DNA of 64,000 bases from Bifidobacterium thermophilum DSM 20210 (GCA_000771265.1 JDUB01000002.1:49809-113808), one strand, 5' to 3'. Positions 1-9,176 are shown, counted from the stretch's first letter. Notes: generated from the letters alone by a model not told the origin. Program-made: numbers and translations.

Positions 1-263
1 CCGCGCTTGCCCGCGTAATCGAGATCGACCTGGTTGGTGCCGATGCAGAAGCAGCCGATCGCGGTCAGGTCGGGACGGGCGTCGATCACCTTGCGCGTGA
101 CATTCGTCTTGGAGCGAATGCCCAGCAGATCAACACCTTCGAGCGCGTCGATGAGCTCATCCTCGCTCAGAGCGCCCTTGAGCGTTTCCACTTCAAAACC
201 GTGGTCTCGCAGCGATTGCGCCGCGAACGGATGAATATTCTCTAATAACAATGCTTTGGGCAT
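1..263 (-). CDS. serA: D-3-phosphoglycerate dehydrogenase, N-terminal part (runs off the window)
   Basis: This is the first 87 codons of a gene that continues beyond the left edge. The product oxidises 3-phosphoglycerate to 3-phosphohydroxypyruvate, the first step of serine synthesis, in the cytoplasm. The reading MPKALLLENIHP followed by LLGIRSKTNVT and AIGCFCIGTNQVDLDYA is the characteristic N-terminal substrate-binding region of SerA. The ATG at 261-263 is the first start in frame. The nucleotide-binding domain and any ACT domain lie outside the window. It precedes helD on the same strand only in the sense of being downstream of it, 9 bp after the helD stop. Confidence 0.9.
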   Translation of the reverse strand, partial: MPKALLLENIHPFAAQSLRDHGFEVETLKGALSEDELIDALEGVDLLGIRSKTNVTRKVIDARPDLTAIGCFCIGTNQVDLDYAGKR

Positions 264-272
264 ACTACTACC

Positions 273-2552
273 TTAAATCATCAATTGACGTTCGTCATCC
301 TCTGTCCGCACTATAAGCAGACGTTGTGTCGGACGGGTCATCGCCACGTACAAATCCGCGGCGGCCACAAGTCGTGAAGGCGCGGTCTGTTCGATCTCTC
401 CGGGTTCGACGACAATGACCGCGTCGAATTCCAAGCCTTTGACTTCCTCGGTGGTGCACACCATGACCTGTCGGTCCCAACTGCTCTGCTCAGCAAGTCG
501 CTTGTAGCGATCTTCAGGCAGTCCATCGCGCAACGCGTTGTCGACCGTTGATTGCATGGCGGGAAGCCGCTCGGGGGAGCAGATGACCGCGATGCGTCCG
601 GTGCCGTCATCGCTGATGAACTCCTTGACCAGGCCGAGCGTGCGCGAGGCGACATCTGCGTTGAGTTCGGCATCAGAATGCACAAGAACGCGCCGGACGG
701 AATCGTCTACATGCCGAACGGCCTTGACCGTCGAGACATACAGGCCCTCCCGCTGAGCGAACTCAGAGGCCAAGTCGGAGACTTCTTGCGGATTGCGGTA
801 ATCGATGGTCAATTCGTTGAGATCCCAATGATCAGGCCCGAACAGCCGGTCCATGGTTTTCGCCCACGAGCGTGTGCCGCCGAGCGCAGAGGTTTGCGCG
901 ACATCTCCGACGATTGTGAACGAACGCGACGGACAGCGTCTGATGAGCATCCGCCAATCCATGGCGGTCAGTTCCTGCGCCTCATCGACGACGATATGCC
1001 CGTAAGTCCATTCTCGGTCGGCTGCCGCATGCTGGGCTATGAGTTCGTCGTCGCCGCCGTTGATATTGTCCAGCAGCATTTGCGAAGTGACGATACCTGT
1101 GCCGATGCCGGCCTGTGCGAGCGTATCGCTGGCGAACTGTTCCTCTTCGGCTCGCTTGGCGTCCTGCGCCGCCTGCCGTGCGGCTTGGCGGGGGTCGGGG
1201 CCGAGCAGCTCCAACGCTTCGTCGAGCAGAGGGATGTCGGAACGGGTCAGCGGCGAGCCTTTCGGCCTGGTCAGAATGCGGATATCGCTGTCCGTCAGCC
1301 ATGGGGCATATGCACGCAGCTGATGCGGCTTGGCGAACATCTGATCGATCAGCCATTCGCCGGTCATCGGCAACCATGCTTTGTTCAGGGTAATTCGGAT
1401 CTGGTCGTTCATACGCAACTGCGAGACGATGTCGGACAGTTCTGCCTGATTCGGCTGATAATCGAGTTGCTCGACGTACCGGTTGCGCAACGCGCTGAGC
1501 ATGCTGCGCACGAAGGTTTCACGCGCCTTGTTGTGTGGCTGGCGTGTACGTTTCGCGTCGGCGATCGCCTGTTCAATATCCGTACGGAGCATGGGCACTT
1601 TGAAACCGTTGAGCGTAACGACAGGCAATCGTTGCGGAACGCGTTCACGCGCAGCCACTGCATGCTCGATCGCGTGGCGCATGCGATAATCGCCTTTTAG
1701 CATGGCGGCTTTCGCGTCATCCTCGTGTGTCGCGACGACACCGGGGATGAGGTCGGCGATGGTGCGGCTGACCACGCCGGTCTCGCCGAGCGAGGGGAGC
1801 ACCTGATCGATGTAATGCAGGAAGCTGGTGCTCGGGCCGATGACCAAGACGCCGGAATTGGCGAGTCTGCGACGGTGCGTATACAGCAGATATGCGGCGC
1901 GATGCAGCGCGACAGCGGTTTTGCCGGTTCCTGGTCCGCCCTGAACGATGACCACACGGTCGAGCGGCGCACGGATGATGCGATCCTGTTCCGCCTGAAT
2001 GGTGGCGACGATATCGGTCATCTTCCCGGTACGCTTCGAGTTGAGCGACGCGAGTAGCGCGCCCTCGCCGGTCAGTGTGCCGGCGTCGGAGGCTTTACCG
2101 ACCTGATCGGCGTGTACGTCGAGCACCTCGTCCTCAACCCCGACGACCTCGCGGAAATGAAGTGTGATATGGCGTCGCATGACGATATCGCCATGATGCG
2201 ACGGGGTCGCCTCATAGAACGGGCGGGCGGCTTCGGCACGCCAATCGGTGAGAATAGGTTCATGGTCGGCGCTGGACAGGCCGATTCTGCCGATGTACCG
2301 GCGTTTGCCGTGCACGTCGTCAAGACGACCGAACACCAGACGATCCTCGACTGCGCGCAGCTGCATCAGCCGATCCTCGTACATGGTGGCGAAGGAATCA
2401 CGTTCGGTGCGCTGGGTCGGCGAGCCGTGCGACCCCGCGGCACGTACTTTCGCCAGACGCTGCCGGGCTTGGTCACGCAGTGCGTCAAGCCGATTGTAGG
2501 CGCGGGTGACCGCCTGCTGTTCCTCGTGAAGCTGGGAGGAGTATGTCGTCAT
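273..2552 (-). CDS. helD: HelD-like superfamily 1 helicase / RNA polymerase recycling ATPase
   Basis: This is a UvrD/Rep-type SF1 ATPase of about 759 residues, of the actinobacterial HelD type. Known HelD/HelR proteins release stalled or inactive RNA polymerase using ATP. The N-terminal 60 residues are charged and helical (HEEQQAV, AYNRLDALRDQARQRL), like the HelD arm that enters the polymerase secondary channel. Walker A GGPGTGKT lies near residue 205-212, a Walker B region reads VVDEAQELTAMDW, and the C-terminal motif region ends near VAMTRPTQRLLIV. I chose the ATG at 2552 (MTTYSS), which has a weak GGAA upstream; an in-frame ATG at 2570 is possible. It is transcribed away from mraZ. The polymerase role is inferred from family membership. 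Confidence 0.85.
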   Translation of the reverse strand: MTTYSSQLHEEQQAVTRAYNRLDALRDQARQRLAKVRAAGSHGSPTQRTERDSFATMYEDRLMQLRAVEDRLVFGRLDDVHGKRRYIGRIGLSSADHEPILTDWRAEAARPFYEATPSHHGDIVMRRHITLHFREVVGVEDEVLDVHADQVGKASDAGTLTGEGALLASLNSKRTGKMTDIVATIQAEQDRIIRAPLDRVVIVQGGPGTGKTAVALHRAAYLLYTHRRRLANSGVLVIGPSTSFLHYIDQVLPSLGETGVVSRTIADLIPGVVATHEDDAKAAMLKGDYRMRHAIEHAVAARERVPQRLPVVTLNGFKVPMLRTDIEQAIADAKRTRQPHNKARETFVRSMLSALRNRYVEQLDYQPNQAELSDIVSQLRMNDQIRITLNKAWLPMTGEWLIDQMFAKPHQLRAYAPWLTDSDIRILTRPKGSPLTRSDIPLLDEALELLGPDPRQAARQAAQDAKRAEEEQFASDTLAQAGIGTGIVTSQMLLDNINGGDDELIAQHAAADREWTYGHIVVDEAQELTAMDWRMLIRRCPSRSFTIVGDVAQTSALGGTRSWAKTMDRLFGPDHWDLNELTIDYRNPQEVSDLASEFAQREGLYVSTVKAVRHVDDSVRRVLVHSDAELNADVASRTLGLVKEFISDDGTGRIAVICSPERLPAMQSTVDNALRDGLPEDRYKRLAEQSSWDRQVMVCTTEEVKGLEFDAVIVVEPGEIEQTAPSRLVAAADLYVAMTRPTQRLLIVRTEDDERQLMI

Positions 2553-2798
2553 GCTGTTCCGTTTCTGCATTTCGGGTGCTGCAATTCAGGCATTCTAGTG
2601 TAGCGCGAGGCTTCTACGTTGTTCCTGCGTTGTTCCCTGTTGTCGCTGATTTTCAGCTGGGCTTGATGTTGCTGGTGGGGCGGCGAACAGTCGGATGTCG
2701 TCGGATTGCTGATGTGCTGGTTTCGACATGGGGGTGTGCCGCCGCCGGTGCTGTGTTTCGTGGCTCCGCCTGCTGGCGCGTGGGGCGCATCGAGCTGC

Positions 2799-2828
2799 GT
2801 TGTGTGAGTGAATCCTCACATGATGACG
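2799..2828 (-). repeat. Dispersed GTGTGAG palindrome, single copy
   Basis: Inverted repeat with core GTGTGAG-TGAATC-CTCACA followed by TGATGAC. It is the reverse orientation of the element found in clusters at 19.7, 57.7, 62 and 63.7 kb. Confidence 0.75.
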
Positions 2829-2872
2829 AGTCGGGACGCTCTGCCGGACAGATTGTGGGTGTATCTGCCCGG

Positions 2873-2973
2873 CGTGCGACTCTGCGATCGCACTGTGGGG
2901 AGGTGGAGCGCCTAGCTGGTTTCAATTAGTGGGTTATCTGCCTGCCGTGCGACTTGGCGGTCGCACGGTGGGG
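2873..2973. repeat. Second palindrome family, two copies
   Basis: Two 28-bp units at 2873-2900 and 2946-2973 share CGTGCGACT...GCG.TCGCAC.GTGGGG. The arms GTGCGA and TCGCAC are inverted around a 6-8 bp loop. A third, weaker half-site (GTGCGACCCC) follows near 3027. The core differs from the GTGTGAG family, though both share a Pu/Py-alternating arm. No function is known; possible operator or hairpin upstream of the dcw cluster. Confidence 0.55.
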
Positions 2974-3340
2974 ACATCGGCGCGGTTGAGGCGATCAGCT
3001 GGCGCGCTCTGCGTTATCAGCTTGCTGTGCGACCCCGCGTTATTTCCTCTCGCATGGCTGGTGACTTGCATTTAGAGATGGGCGATACAGCCGATTTTTA
3101 GGGATGGTTCACCACAAAAGCATCAATCCCTAGCGCAATCCGTAATGTATGTAGGAAAAATGGTGATTGCATCACCATAGATATGGGATTGGTGTGGGAA
3201 ACGCTTGTCGAACGGTAATCTGAGCGCGATGGGGTCGAGCGGGGAATTGGCAGGATTTTCGAGCGAAACGCCTGTGTCGAACCGGTTTTCGAATGATGGC
3301 AACGGTTTGAGCGCGATATCGTGAGTTTTTTGTGTCGTGA

Positions 3341-3375
3341 TGGGGAAAATTGGTGAATTGTGGGGTAAAGTGGTG
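3341..3375 (+). promoter_or_regulatory. MraZ operator (four TGGKG repeats at 10-bp spacing)
   Basis: TGGGG at 3341, TGGTG at 3351, TGGGG at 3361 and TGGTG at 3371 fall exactly one helical turn apart. MraZ proteins of other bacteria bind direct TGGGN repeats separated by 5 bp upstream of their own gene, and this matches that layout. It sits 50-85 bp before the mraZ start, where a repressor would cover the promoter. Autoregulation of the dcw cluster is inferred from the family. Confidence 0.8.
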
Positions 3376-3424
3376 AGTCAGCTGTGGCGACGCGAAACAA
3401 CATGGGCAAAAGGAGGTGGGTCCA

Positions 3425-4624
3425 ATGGCAGAACAGCGCGATGATGACAAGCCGGTGACCCCCTCCGAATCCCAGACTTCCGGCCAAATTCCACCACTCG
3501 ACCAAACCTCGGCGACCCCGCAACCTTCATCGGACTGGCCTCAACCCACCACCCCAGCCAGCGCTATCAACGGTGTCGCTAATGGTGCCGCAGACGCGGC
3601 TGCATCAAATGTTTCCAATGGTTATCCCGTGTCGCAAGTCCCGCCCGCCTTCCTTCAGCAACCCCAGCCGCAGACTGCTGCGCCGCAATCGCCAGCCGTG
3701 CAAATGCCACCTGCCCAGCAGTCGTCTGCGTCGGCATATCAAGTTCAGGGCTATCAGCCGATTCCACCTTATGCCGCCATGCCGCAGCAGTCCCAGACGG
3801 TTCAGCCATCCCGAGCCGTCCCGCAGCCGCAGCAGGCCGCACCGCAGCAGTATGCCGCGACTCAGCAGTCCACGCCGCCTGCCCAGTTCCCGGCCTCCTA
3901 TGCCCAGCAGCAGTCTCAGCAATATGCCACCATGCCTCAAACCATGGCCGGCCAGCCGTTGACCCAGCAGCCGTTTGCTCCGCAGTCGCCTGTATCCGCG
4001 CCCGCCCAGCTTGCCGCAGCCCAGCAAGCGCAAGCTGTGTACCCGCAGCAGTCGCTAGGCACCATGCAAACGCAGCCGCAGGCGGCTCTGCCGCAGTCCG
4101 CCACCAGCCCCGTCTCCGTCTCAGCCCCCGCACCCGCCCTCAACTCGGCTTCAGCTGCCGCACCCATGCCCACAGACAGTGGCGAAGTCATGCTTTTGGG
4201 CACGTACACCCCGAAAATCGACGCGAAAGGCCGTATGGCGCTCCCCGCGAAGTTCCGCACCCAGCTCGGCCCGGGCCTGATTATGGCCCGTGGTCAGGAA
4301 CGCTGCGTGTACCTGTTCCCGCAGGCCGAATTCCGCCGTGTCGCCATGCAGATCCAACACACGTCATTGGGTAACAAGGCCGCGCGCGAATATCTGCGTG
4401 TTCTGCTTTCCGGCGCCGTCGATCAGACCCCCGACAAGCAGGGCAGGGTGCTGGTGCCGCAAATGTTGCGCGATTACGCCAAGCTTGGCAGCGATATCGT
4501 CGTAATCGGCGTGGGCACGCGTGCAGAAATCTGGGATAAGAAGGCTTGGGAGCAGTATCTTGCCGACAACGAGCAGGGGTACTCCGATATCGCCGACGAT
4601 GTGCTGCCGAGTGTGGAATGGTGA
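3425..4624 (+). CDS. mraZ: Transcriptional regulator MraZ with long Pro/Gln-rich N-terminal extension
   Basis: About 399 residues against the usual 140-150 for MraZ. Residues 1 to about 250 are low-complexity, rich in Gln, Pro, Ala and Ser, and presumably disordered. The MraZ fold follows, with two SpoVT/AbrB-like halves: LLGTYTPKIDAKGRMALPAKFR and, after it, DKQGRVLVPQMLRDYA. It is a DNA-binding protein that regulates the dcw cluster. The ATG at 3425 is chosen because AGGAGG at 3411-3416 lies 8 nt before it; a GTG at 3416 overlaps that ribosome site and is less likely. It is the first gene of the cluster, 7 bp before rsmH. Confidence 0.93.
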   Translation: MAEQRDDDKPVTPSESQTSGQIPPLDQTSATPQPSSDWPQPTTPASAINGVANGAADAAASNVSNGYPVSQVPPAFLQQPQPQTAAPQSPAVQMPPAQQSSASAYQVQGYQPIPPYAAMPQQSQTVQPSRAVPQPQQAAPQQYAATQQSTPPAQFPASYAQQQSQQYATMPQTMAGQPLTQQPFAPQSPVSAPAQLAAAQQAQAVYPQQSLGTMQTQPQAALPQSATSPVSVSAPAPALNSASAAAPMPTDSGEVMLLGTYTPKIDAKGRMALPAKFRTQLGPGLIMARGQERCVYLFPQAEFRRVAMQIQHTSLGNKAAREYLRVLLSGAVDQTPDKQGRVLVPQMLRDYAKLGSDIVVIGVGTRAEIWDKKAWEQYLADNEQGYSDIADDVLPSVEW

Positions 4625-4631
4625 TGACGCG

Positions 4632-5771
4632 ATGACTGATTTCTCTCAAATCCACCAGCCGGTCCTGCTCGAGGAATGCGTAGGACTTGTCGCTCCGGCG
4701 CTTGAACGTCCCGGCAGCATTGTCGTCGATTGCACCTTGGGCCTGGCCGGGCACGCGTGTGCGTTCCTCAAAGCAGCCCCCGAGGCCCGCCTGATTGGCA
4801 TCGACCGTGACAGCGAGGCGTTGTCCCTTGCCACACAGCGGATGCATGAAGAAGGTTTGGATGACCGGTTCACCCCGGTGCATGCGGCATTCGACGAATT
4901 TGACCGGGTTCTTGACGATCTCGGCGTGCGCAGCGTGCAGGCTGTGTTCATGGATCTGGGTCTTTCCAGCTTGCAGATTGACGAGACGGACCGTGGTTTT
5001 TCCTACTCCCATGACGCCCCGCTCGACATGCGCATGGACGTGACGCAGGAACTCACGGCAGCCCAGGTGCTTGCGCAATACGATGAGCGTGACCTGGTCC
5101 ACATTTTCAAGACCTATGGTGAGGAGCGGTTCGCCCGGCAGATTGCCCACGCAATCGTGCAGGAACGTGGGGAGGAGCCGTTGACGACGTCTGGCCAGCT
5201 CAACCGCCTTGTAGACCGCGTAGTTCCCAAGGCGCACCGCCCGGCTGGCAATCCGGCGAAGCGCGTGTTCCAGGCGTTGCGCATCGAAGTCAACGGTGAA
5301 CTGGACAAACTCGCCCATACCCTGCCACAGGCCGCGAATCATCTGGCGGTCGGCGGCAGACTGGTTGTCGAGTCCTACCATTCGCTTGAGGACAAGACTG
5401 TCAAATCCTTCATGCGTCACGGTCTTGAAGCGGACGTGCCTGCGGGTCTGCCTGTCATTCCCGATGACGCGAAGCCGTTCTTCACCGCGCTGACCCGGGG
5501 CGCTGTCATGGCCGACGATCAGCAGATCGCCGAAAATCCGCGATCTGCATCGGTACGGCTGCGTGCAGTCGAGTTGAATCGTGAACTGCCTCAACGATGG
5601 CGTGAACGCTTCGAACAGATGGCGGTCGAAGGCGGTGGCCGTGACCGGCGTGCCTCGCGCGGCCGCACTGACGCCCATGGTCGCAATGACACCCATGGCG
5701 ATTTCACCCATTCGACCCGTGCAATCCACGTGAAAGGGACCCGGCATGACCATGGATCGAGGAGGGGATGA
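4632..5771 (+). CDS. rsmH: 16S rRNA (cytosine-1402 N4) methyltransferase
   Basis: About 379 residues. It transfers a methyl group from SAM to N4 of C1402 in 16S rRNA, at the ribosomal P site. The N-terminus reads HQPVLLEE, followed by VDCTLGLAGHACAFL and GIDRDSEAL (SAM site), MDLGLSSLQIDETDRGFSY and a C-terminal VVESYHSLEDKTVKSFM, all typical of RsmH/MraW. The Arg/His-rich tail after about residue 335 is unusual and probably disordered. The ATG at 4632 is 7 bp after mraZ. The stop overlaps the ftsL start in ATGA, indicating translational coupling. Confidence 0.95.
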   Translation: MTDFSQIHQPVLLEECVGLVAPALERPGSIVVDCTLGLAGHACAFLKAAPEARLIGIDRDSEALSLATQRMHEEGLDDRFTPVHAAFDEFDRVLDDLGVRSVQAVFMDLGLSSLQIDETDRGFSYSHDAPLDMRMDVTQELTAAQVLAQYDERDLVHIFKTYGEERFARQIAHAIVQERGEEPLTTSGQLNRLVDRVVPKAHRPAGNPAKRVFQALRIEVNGELDKLAHTLPQAANHLAVGGRLVVESYHSLEDKTVKSFMRHGLEADVPAGLPVIPDDAKPFFTALTRGAVMADDQQIAENPRSASVRLRAVELNRELPQRWRERFEQMAVEGGGRDRRASRGRTDAHGRNDTHGDFTHSTRAIHVKGTRHDHGSRRG

Positions 5772-6232
5772 TGGCAGCTTCCGCCCGTAGAATCCGCTCA
5801 CAGGCGTCTCCCGCCAGTCATCCCGAGCGTCAACAAGAGACGCGTCGGGCAGCCGCGCGCCCGGAGCTGCATGTAGTCAAAAGCGAGCAGGCCGACTCCG
5901 CGTCCTCGCAAGACCGGTTACGTAGCTTCATCGAATGGACACGCTCACATACTGTTCCGGTGATCCAGGTGGGCATCGCTATCGCGTTCCTTGGCGCGAC
6001 CGCGGTGGGGTCGTTGACCTTGCGTACCCAGATGGCGGAAAACTCGTTCGATTCGCAGCAGACTGAGCAGCAGATCGAAAAACTCCAACAGGACATCCAG
6101 ACGGACCAGACAAAACTCGACTCATTACAGGCGTCCTTGCCGCAGAAGGCCCAGGATATGGGTATGGTTCCGCAGCAGGATTCCGTCACTATTGATTTGA
6201 ACGGCTACCAACCTAGCGACGGGAGCAAATGA
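5768..6232 (+). CDS. ftsL: FtsL-like cell division protein
   Basis: A 154-residue bitopic membrane protein in the position of ftsL. A basic cytoplasmic N-terminus (residues 1-60) leads to one membrane segment at about residues 64-84 (VIQVGIAIAFLGATAVGSL). A short coiled coil follows, rich in Gln and Asp (QQTEQQIEKLQQDIQTDQTKLDSL), like the FtsL/FtsB periplasmic helix that binds FtsQ. The sequence is poorly conserved, so the name rests on topology and on its place between rsmH and ftsI. The start overlaps rsmH by 4 bp, behind GGAGGGG; the second Met at 5771 is an alternative. The stop is 1 bp before ftsI. Confidence 0.75.
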   Translation: MMAASARRIRSQASPASHPERQQETRRAAARPELHVVKSEQADSASSQDRLRSFIEWTRSHTVPVIQVGIAIAFLGATAVGSLTLRTQMAENSFDSQQTEQQIEKLQQDIQTDQTKLDSLQASLPQKAQDMGMVPQQDSVTIDLNGYQPSDGSK

Positions 6233-6233
6233 C

Positions 6234-8030
6234 ATGCGAAGAATCAGGCGTTTCTTCGATGCGCTTGGACAGTTCGGTACGCGCTGCCTGCTGGTTCTGG
6301 TGGCATTCGCTGTGTTGTCCGCGGCTTGCGTCGGCAAGTTGACGGTTCTGCAACTGGTCAATGACAAGGGACTTGCCGTGGCCGCCGAGGAGAATCGTAC
6401 GAAAACGGTGACGGTTCAGGCCAACCGCGGCAAGATCGAGGATACGAACGGCACGGTGCTCGCACAGAGTGTCGAGCGCTACAATGTCATCGGCGACCCG
6501 GTGCTCGCACAGTCGTTCAAGCCGACCGATTGCACGACGAACAACAAGGGCTATTGCCATTCCATCAACGGCAAACCGGTGGGAACGACCGGTGCGGCGG
6601 CCGTCGCGCGACTGCTGTCCAGCGTGATTGACGTGGATGCGAAAACCTTGGGAGCAAAGCTCAGCAGCAATCTGCGGTACGTGGTGCTGAAGAAGAATGT
6701 GTCCCCGGAAGTCAAACGAAAAATCGACAAGCTCAATATCGGCGGGTACGTGACCACGGAACTGTCCAGCATCCGAGAGTATTCCAACGGTGCGCTGCTG
6801 GGCTCGTTGCTCGGTGGTGTGGACGGCAGCGGTAAGGGCGTCAGCGGTATCGAATTGCTTGAGGACAAGACCCTGACCGGCACCAACGGCTCCAAAAAAT
6901 ATCAAAGTGGCGGCGGCGGCCAGGTGATTCCGGGTACGCTGGTTGATTCGAAAGATGCCGTCAACGGTTCGGATGTCAAGCTCACCATCGATTCCGATGT
7001 GGATTGGTATGTCAAGAAGGCGCTGACGGACGGCGTAAGCCAGTACCACGCACAGTGGGGTATCGCGGTTGTTCAGGACGTGCGGACTGGTGCGATTATC
7101 GCGCTTGATGATTCCGACCAGATTGAGGCCGGCAGCACCGAAGCGATGCAAACGGCATCCCGTGCCGTCGCGCAGACTTTCGAGCCTGGCTCGGTCGGCA
7201 AGGTGTTCGCAATGGCGGGCATGTTACAGCTTGGCTTGCACAAGATGACCGACCAATTCAGCGTGCCGAGCACCATCACCGTGGACGGTCAGTCATACAA
7301 GGATTCGCACGAGCATGCTACGACCAATTGGACGCTCGCCGGCATTCTGCAACAGTCCTCGAACGTCGGAATGATCATGGCTGCCGACCAGTACACCAGC
7401 GAGGAACGCTATGAGTTCCTGAAGAAATTCGGCATCGGTCAGGCCAGCGGATTGAATCTGCCGGGAGAGTCCAGCGGTTCGCTGACCAGCGCGAGTACCT
7501 GGGACGGCCGTACCCGCAACACCGTGCTGTTCGGCCAGGGCTACTCGACCAACGCCATGCAGATTACAAACGCGATTGCGACCATCGCCAATAAGGGTGT
7601 GAAAAACCAGCAGTACATCATCAAATCCGTGACCGACGCCGATGGGCGGACTACAACACCGAAACGCGGGGAAGCGACCCGGGTCATCGATGAATCCGTG
7701 GCGAGCCAGATGCTCAACGCCATGGAGTCGGTCGGTGAATACTACCAGGCGCAGGCCGGTATCAGCGGGTACCGCATCGCGGCGAAAACCGGCACCGCGC
7801 AAGTCGCCGGCTCCAACGGGGCACTCACGTCGATCATCGCCGACTGGGTAGGCGTGCTCCCCGCCGACAATCCGCGGTTCGTGGTCACTGTCATCCTCAA
7901 GGACCCGGAAGGCACTTATGGTGGTATGACGGCTGGGCCAATCTTCAAGACCATCGGTGAATTCCTTATGCAGAAGTATCAGGTGCCGGCATCCACGCCG
8001 CGTACCGATGCTATCCCGGTGACGTGGTGA
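6234..8030 (+). CDS. ftsI: Class B penicillin-binding protein, septal transpeptidase FtsI
   Basis: 598 residues. It cross-links septal peptidoglycan with FtsW. One N-terminal membrane anchor lies at about residues 16-38. A dimerisation domain beginning with ANRGKIEDTNGTVLAQS is typical of class B PBPs. The transpeptidase motifs are complete: SVGK (SxxK) at 320-323 in FEPGSVGK, SSN (SxN) at 375-377 and KTGTAQ at 518. No PASTA domains are present. It starts 1 bp after ftsL and is the main beta-lactam target expected in this cluster. The following gene begins about 90 bp later. Confidence 0.94.
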   Translation: MRRIRRFFDALGQFGTRCLLVLVAFAVLSAACVGKLTVLQLVNDKGLAVAAEENRTKTVTVQANRGKIEDTNGTVLAQSVERYNVIGDPVLAQSFKPTDCTTNNKGYCHSINGKPVGTTGAAAVARLLSSVIDVDAKTLGAKLSSNLRYVVLKKNVSPEVKRKIDKLNIGGYVTTELSSIREYSNGALLGSLLGGVDGSGKGVSGIELLEDKTLTGTNGSKKYQSGGGGQVIPGTLVDSKDAVNGSDVKLTIDSDVDWYVKKALTDGVSQYHAQWGIAVVQDVRTGAIIALDDSDQIEAGSTEAMQTASRAVAQTFEPGSVGKVFAMAGMLQLGLHKMTDQFSVPSTITVDGQSYKDSHEHATTNWTLAGILQQSSNVGMIMAADQYTSEERYEFLKKFGIGQASGLNLPGESSGSLTSASTWDGRTRNTVLFGQGYSTNAMQITNAIATIANKGVKNQQYIIKSVTDADGRTTTPKRGEATRVIDESVASQMLNAMESVGEYYQAQAGISGYRIAAKTGTAQVAGSNGALTSIIADWVGVLPADNPRFVVTVILKDPEGTYGGMTAGPIFKTIGEFLMQKYQVPASTPRTDAIPVTW

Positions 8031-8118
8031 CCGGCATGGTATGGTATTCGGTCTGCCCGACGGTACCGTGCAAACAACCGGGCTTACAACAGGGCATACC
8101 AACAGAAAGGGGCGTGTG

Positions 8119-9012
8119 ATGAGCGTGGTGACTGAGGCCGTAGGACGGCGGATGACGCTGGGTGACATCTGCTCGCGTTACGGTTTCGAGCTCGTTCCCC
8201 AATTCGCTGGCAGTGTAACCATCACTTCAATCAGCAGTGATATCGATTCGATTATGCCTGGAGCGCTGTTCACCCCGTTGCAGGATGTGGATGCAGAGAC
8301 CTTGCACATCGCCCATACTCGCGGCGCGTATGCGGCTATCGTTCCCCACACGAGCGAGCAGGTGGGCAGGCAGGCTGGATATCCGGTGATCATTGCGCAG
8401 CCGACACCCGAACAAATCGGTGCCCTTGCGGCTTCAATCGCGGGGGAGCCGTCCCACGCGCTAGCGGTATTCGCGGTCGGCGGGCAGGACGGCGATGAGG
8501 TGCAGGCTACAGCCATCCGCCTCGCCACATTCCTGCATATGCTTGGCAATCCCGTCGGACAGGTCAACGCCGCCGGCTCATCATCGCTGGAACGGCAGCT
8601 CAACCTGTCCTATCCACTTGACATCTACGATATTCAACACACGATGGCGGTATGCGCCGAAGACGGTGCAGCTGCAATCATCATCGCCCTTGAACCGGGT
8701 ACCCTCGCGGATCACGCGCTCGAAGGTACCAGTGTTGATGTCGCCGGCAGCTGCGATGCGTTGACACCCACCTTGCTCAAGACGACATTGGCTGATTGGA
8801 CGCAGCGCTACGGCCTGTCCCTGGAAGGCAACAACCAGATGATTTACCAGCGTGACGCTGAAACCGATGAAATCGCCGCTGAAGCGGTTGATGGGTCGGC
8901 CGGCGTCGGCGATGTGTCGAGACTGAGCCTATCCATCGCGATGGTTATGGCTGCAGGCGTGCGCAAATCCAATATCCGCAACGCATTGCGCGTATCGAGC
9001 GAGATGCAGTGA
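8119..9012 (+). CDS. MurE-like protein with a lost P-loop (predicted inactive Mur-ligase homologue)
   Basis: 297 residues in the position where murE is found in many dcw clusters. The N-terminus resembles the MurE UDP-binding domain: SISSDIDSIMPGALF and GAYAAIV correspond to the usual DSRxVxPGdLF and GAvAvv. Where a Mur ligase carries GTNGKT, this protein reads GGQDGDE (residues 121-127), so the ATP-binding lysine and threonine are gone. It is about 200 residues shorter than MurE, without a recognisable C-terminal ligase domain. It therefore probably has no ligase activity and may be a scaffold. GAAAGGGG precedes the ATG at 8119; GTG at 8116 is an alternative. A true murE would be elsewhere in the genome. 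Confidence 0.65.
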   Translation: MSVVTEAVGRRMTLGDICSRYGFELVPQFAGSVTITSISSDIDSIMPGALFTPLQDVDAETLHIAHTRGAYAAIVPHTSEQVGRQAGYPVIIAQPTPEQIGALAASIAGEPSHALAVFAVGGQDGDEVQATAIRLATFLHMLGNPVGQVNAAGSSSLERQLNLSYPLDIYDIQHTMAVCAEDGAAAIIIALEPGTLADHALEGTSVDVAGSCDALTPTLLKTTLADWTQRYGLSLEGNNQMIYQRDAETDEIAAEAVDGSAGVGDVSRLSLSIAMVMAAGVRKSNIRNALRVSSEMQ

Positions 9013-9176
9013 ATGGCAGTGGCGAGATATGGACACTGCACCGATACATGTGGCAGTATGCATGGTTTTTCGAGGTCGGATGATTTGACAGCATTGCCAT
9101 AGTCGGCGTGTCGTAGACGGACAATAAAGACATGGGCAGGGAACAACTCGTACAGACGAGCAGGAAGGAACGAAAG

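Larger units (their letters stand above)
2571..3340. other. Divergent intergenic region between helD and mraZ
   Basis: About 770 bases with no credible gene. The helD promoter should lie near the left end and the mraZ promoter near the right. It holds one copy of the dispersed GTGTGAG palindrome (2799-2828, reverse orientation) and two copies of a second palindrome with GTGCGAC/GTCGCAC-like arms (2873-2900 and 2946-2973), listed separately. The ORFs that cross it have no family features. Confidence 0.6.

Noticed and set aside
552..1700. A 382-residue plus-strand open frame
   Set aside because: It is antisense to helD; the minus strand has all helicase motifs and this frame has none.
4281..5801. 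A 506-residue minus-strand open frame
   Set aside because: It is antisense to rsmH, whose signatures are complete; the high GC makes long antisense frames common here.
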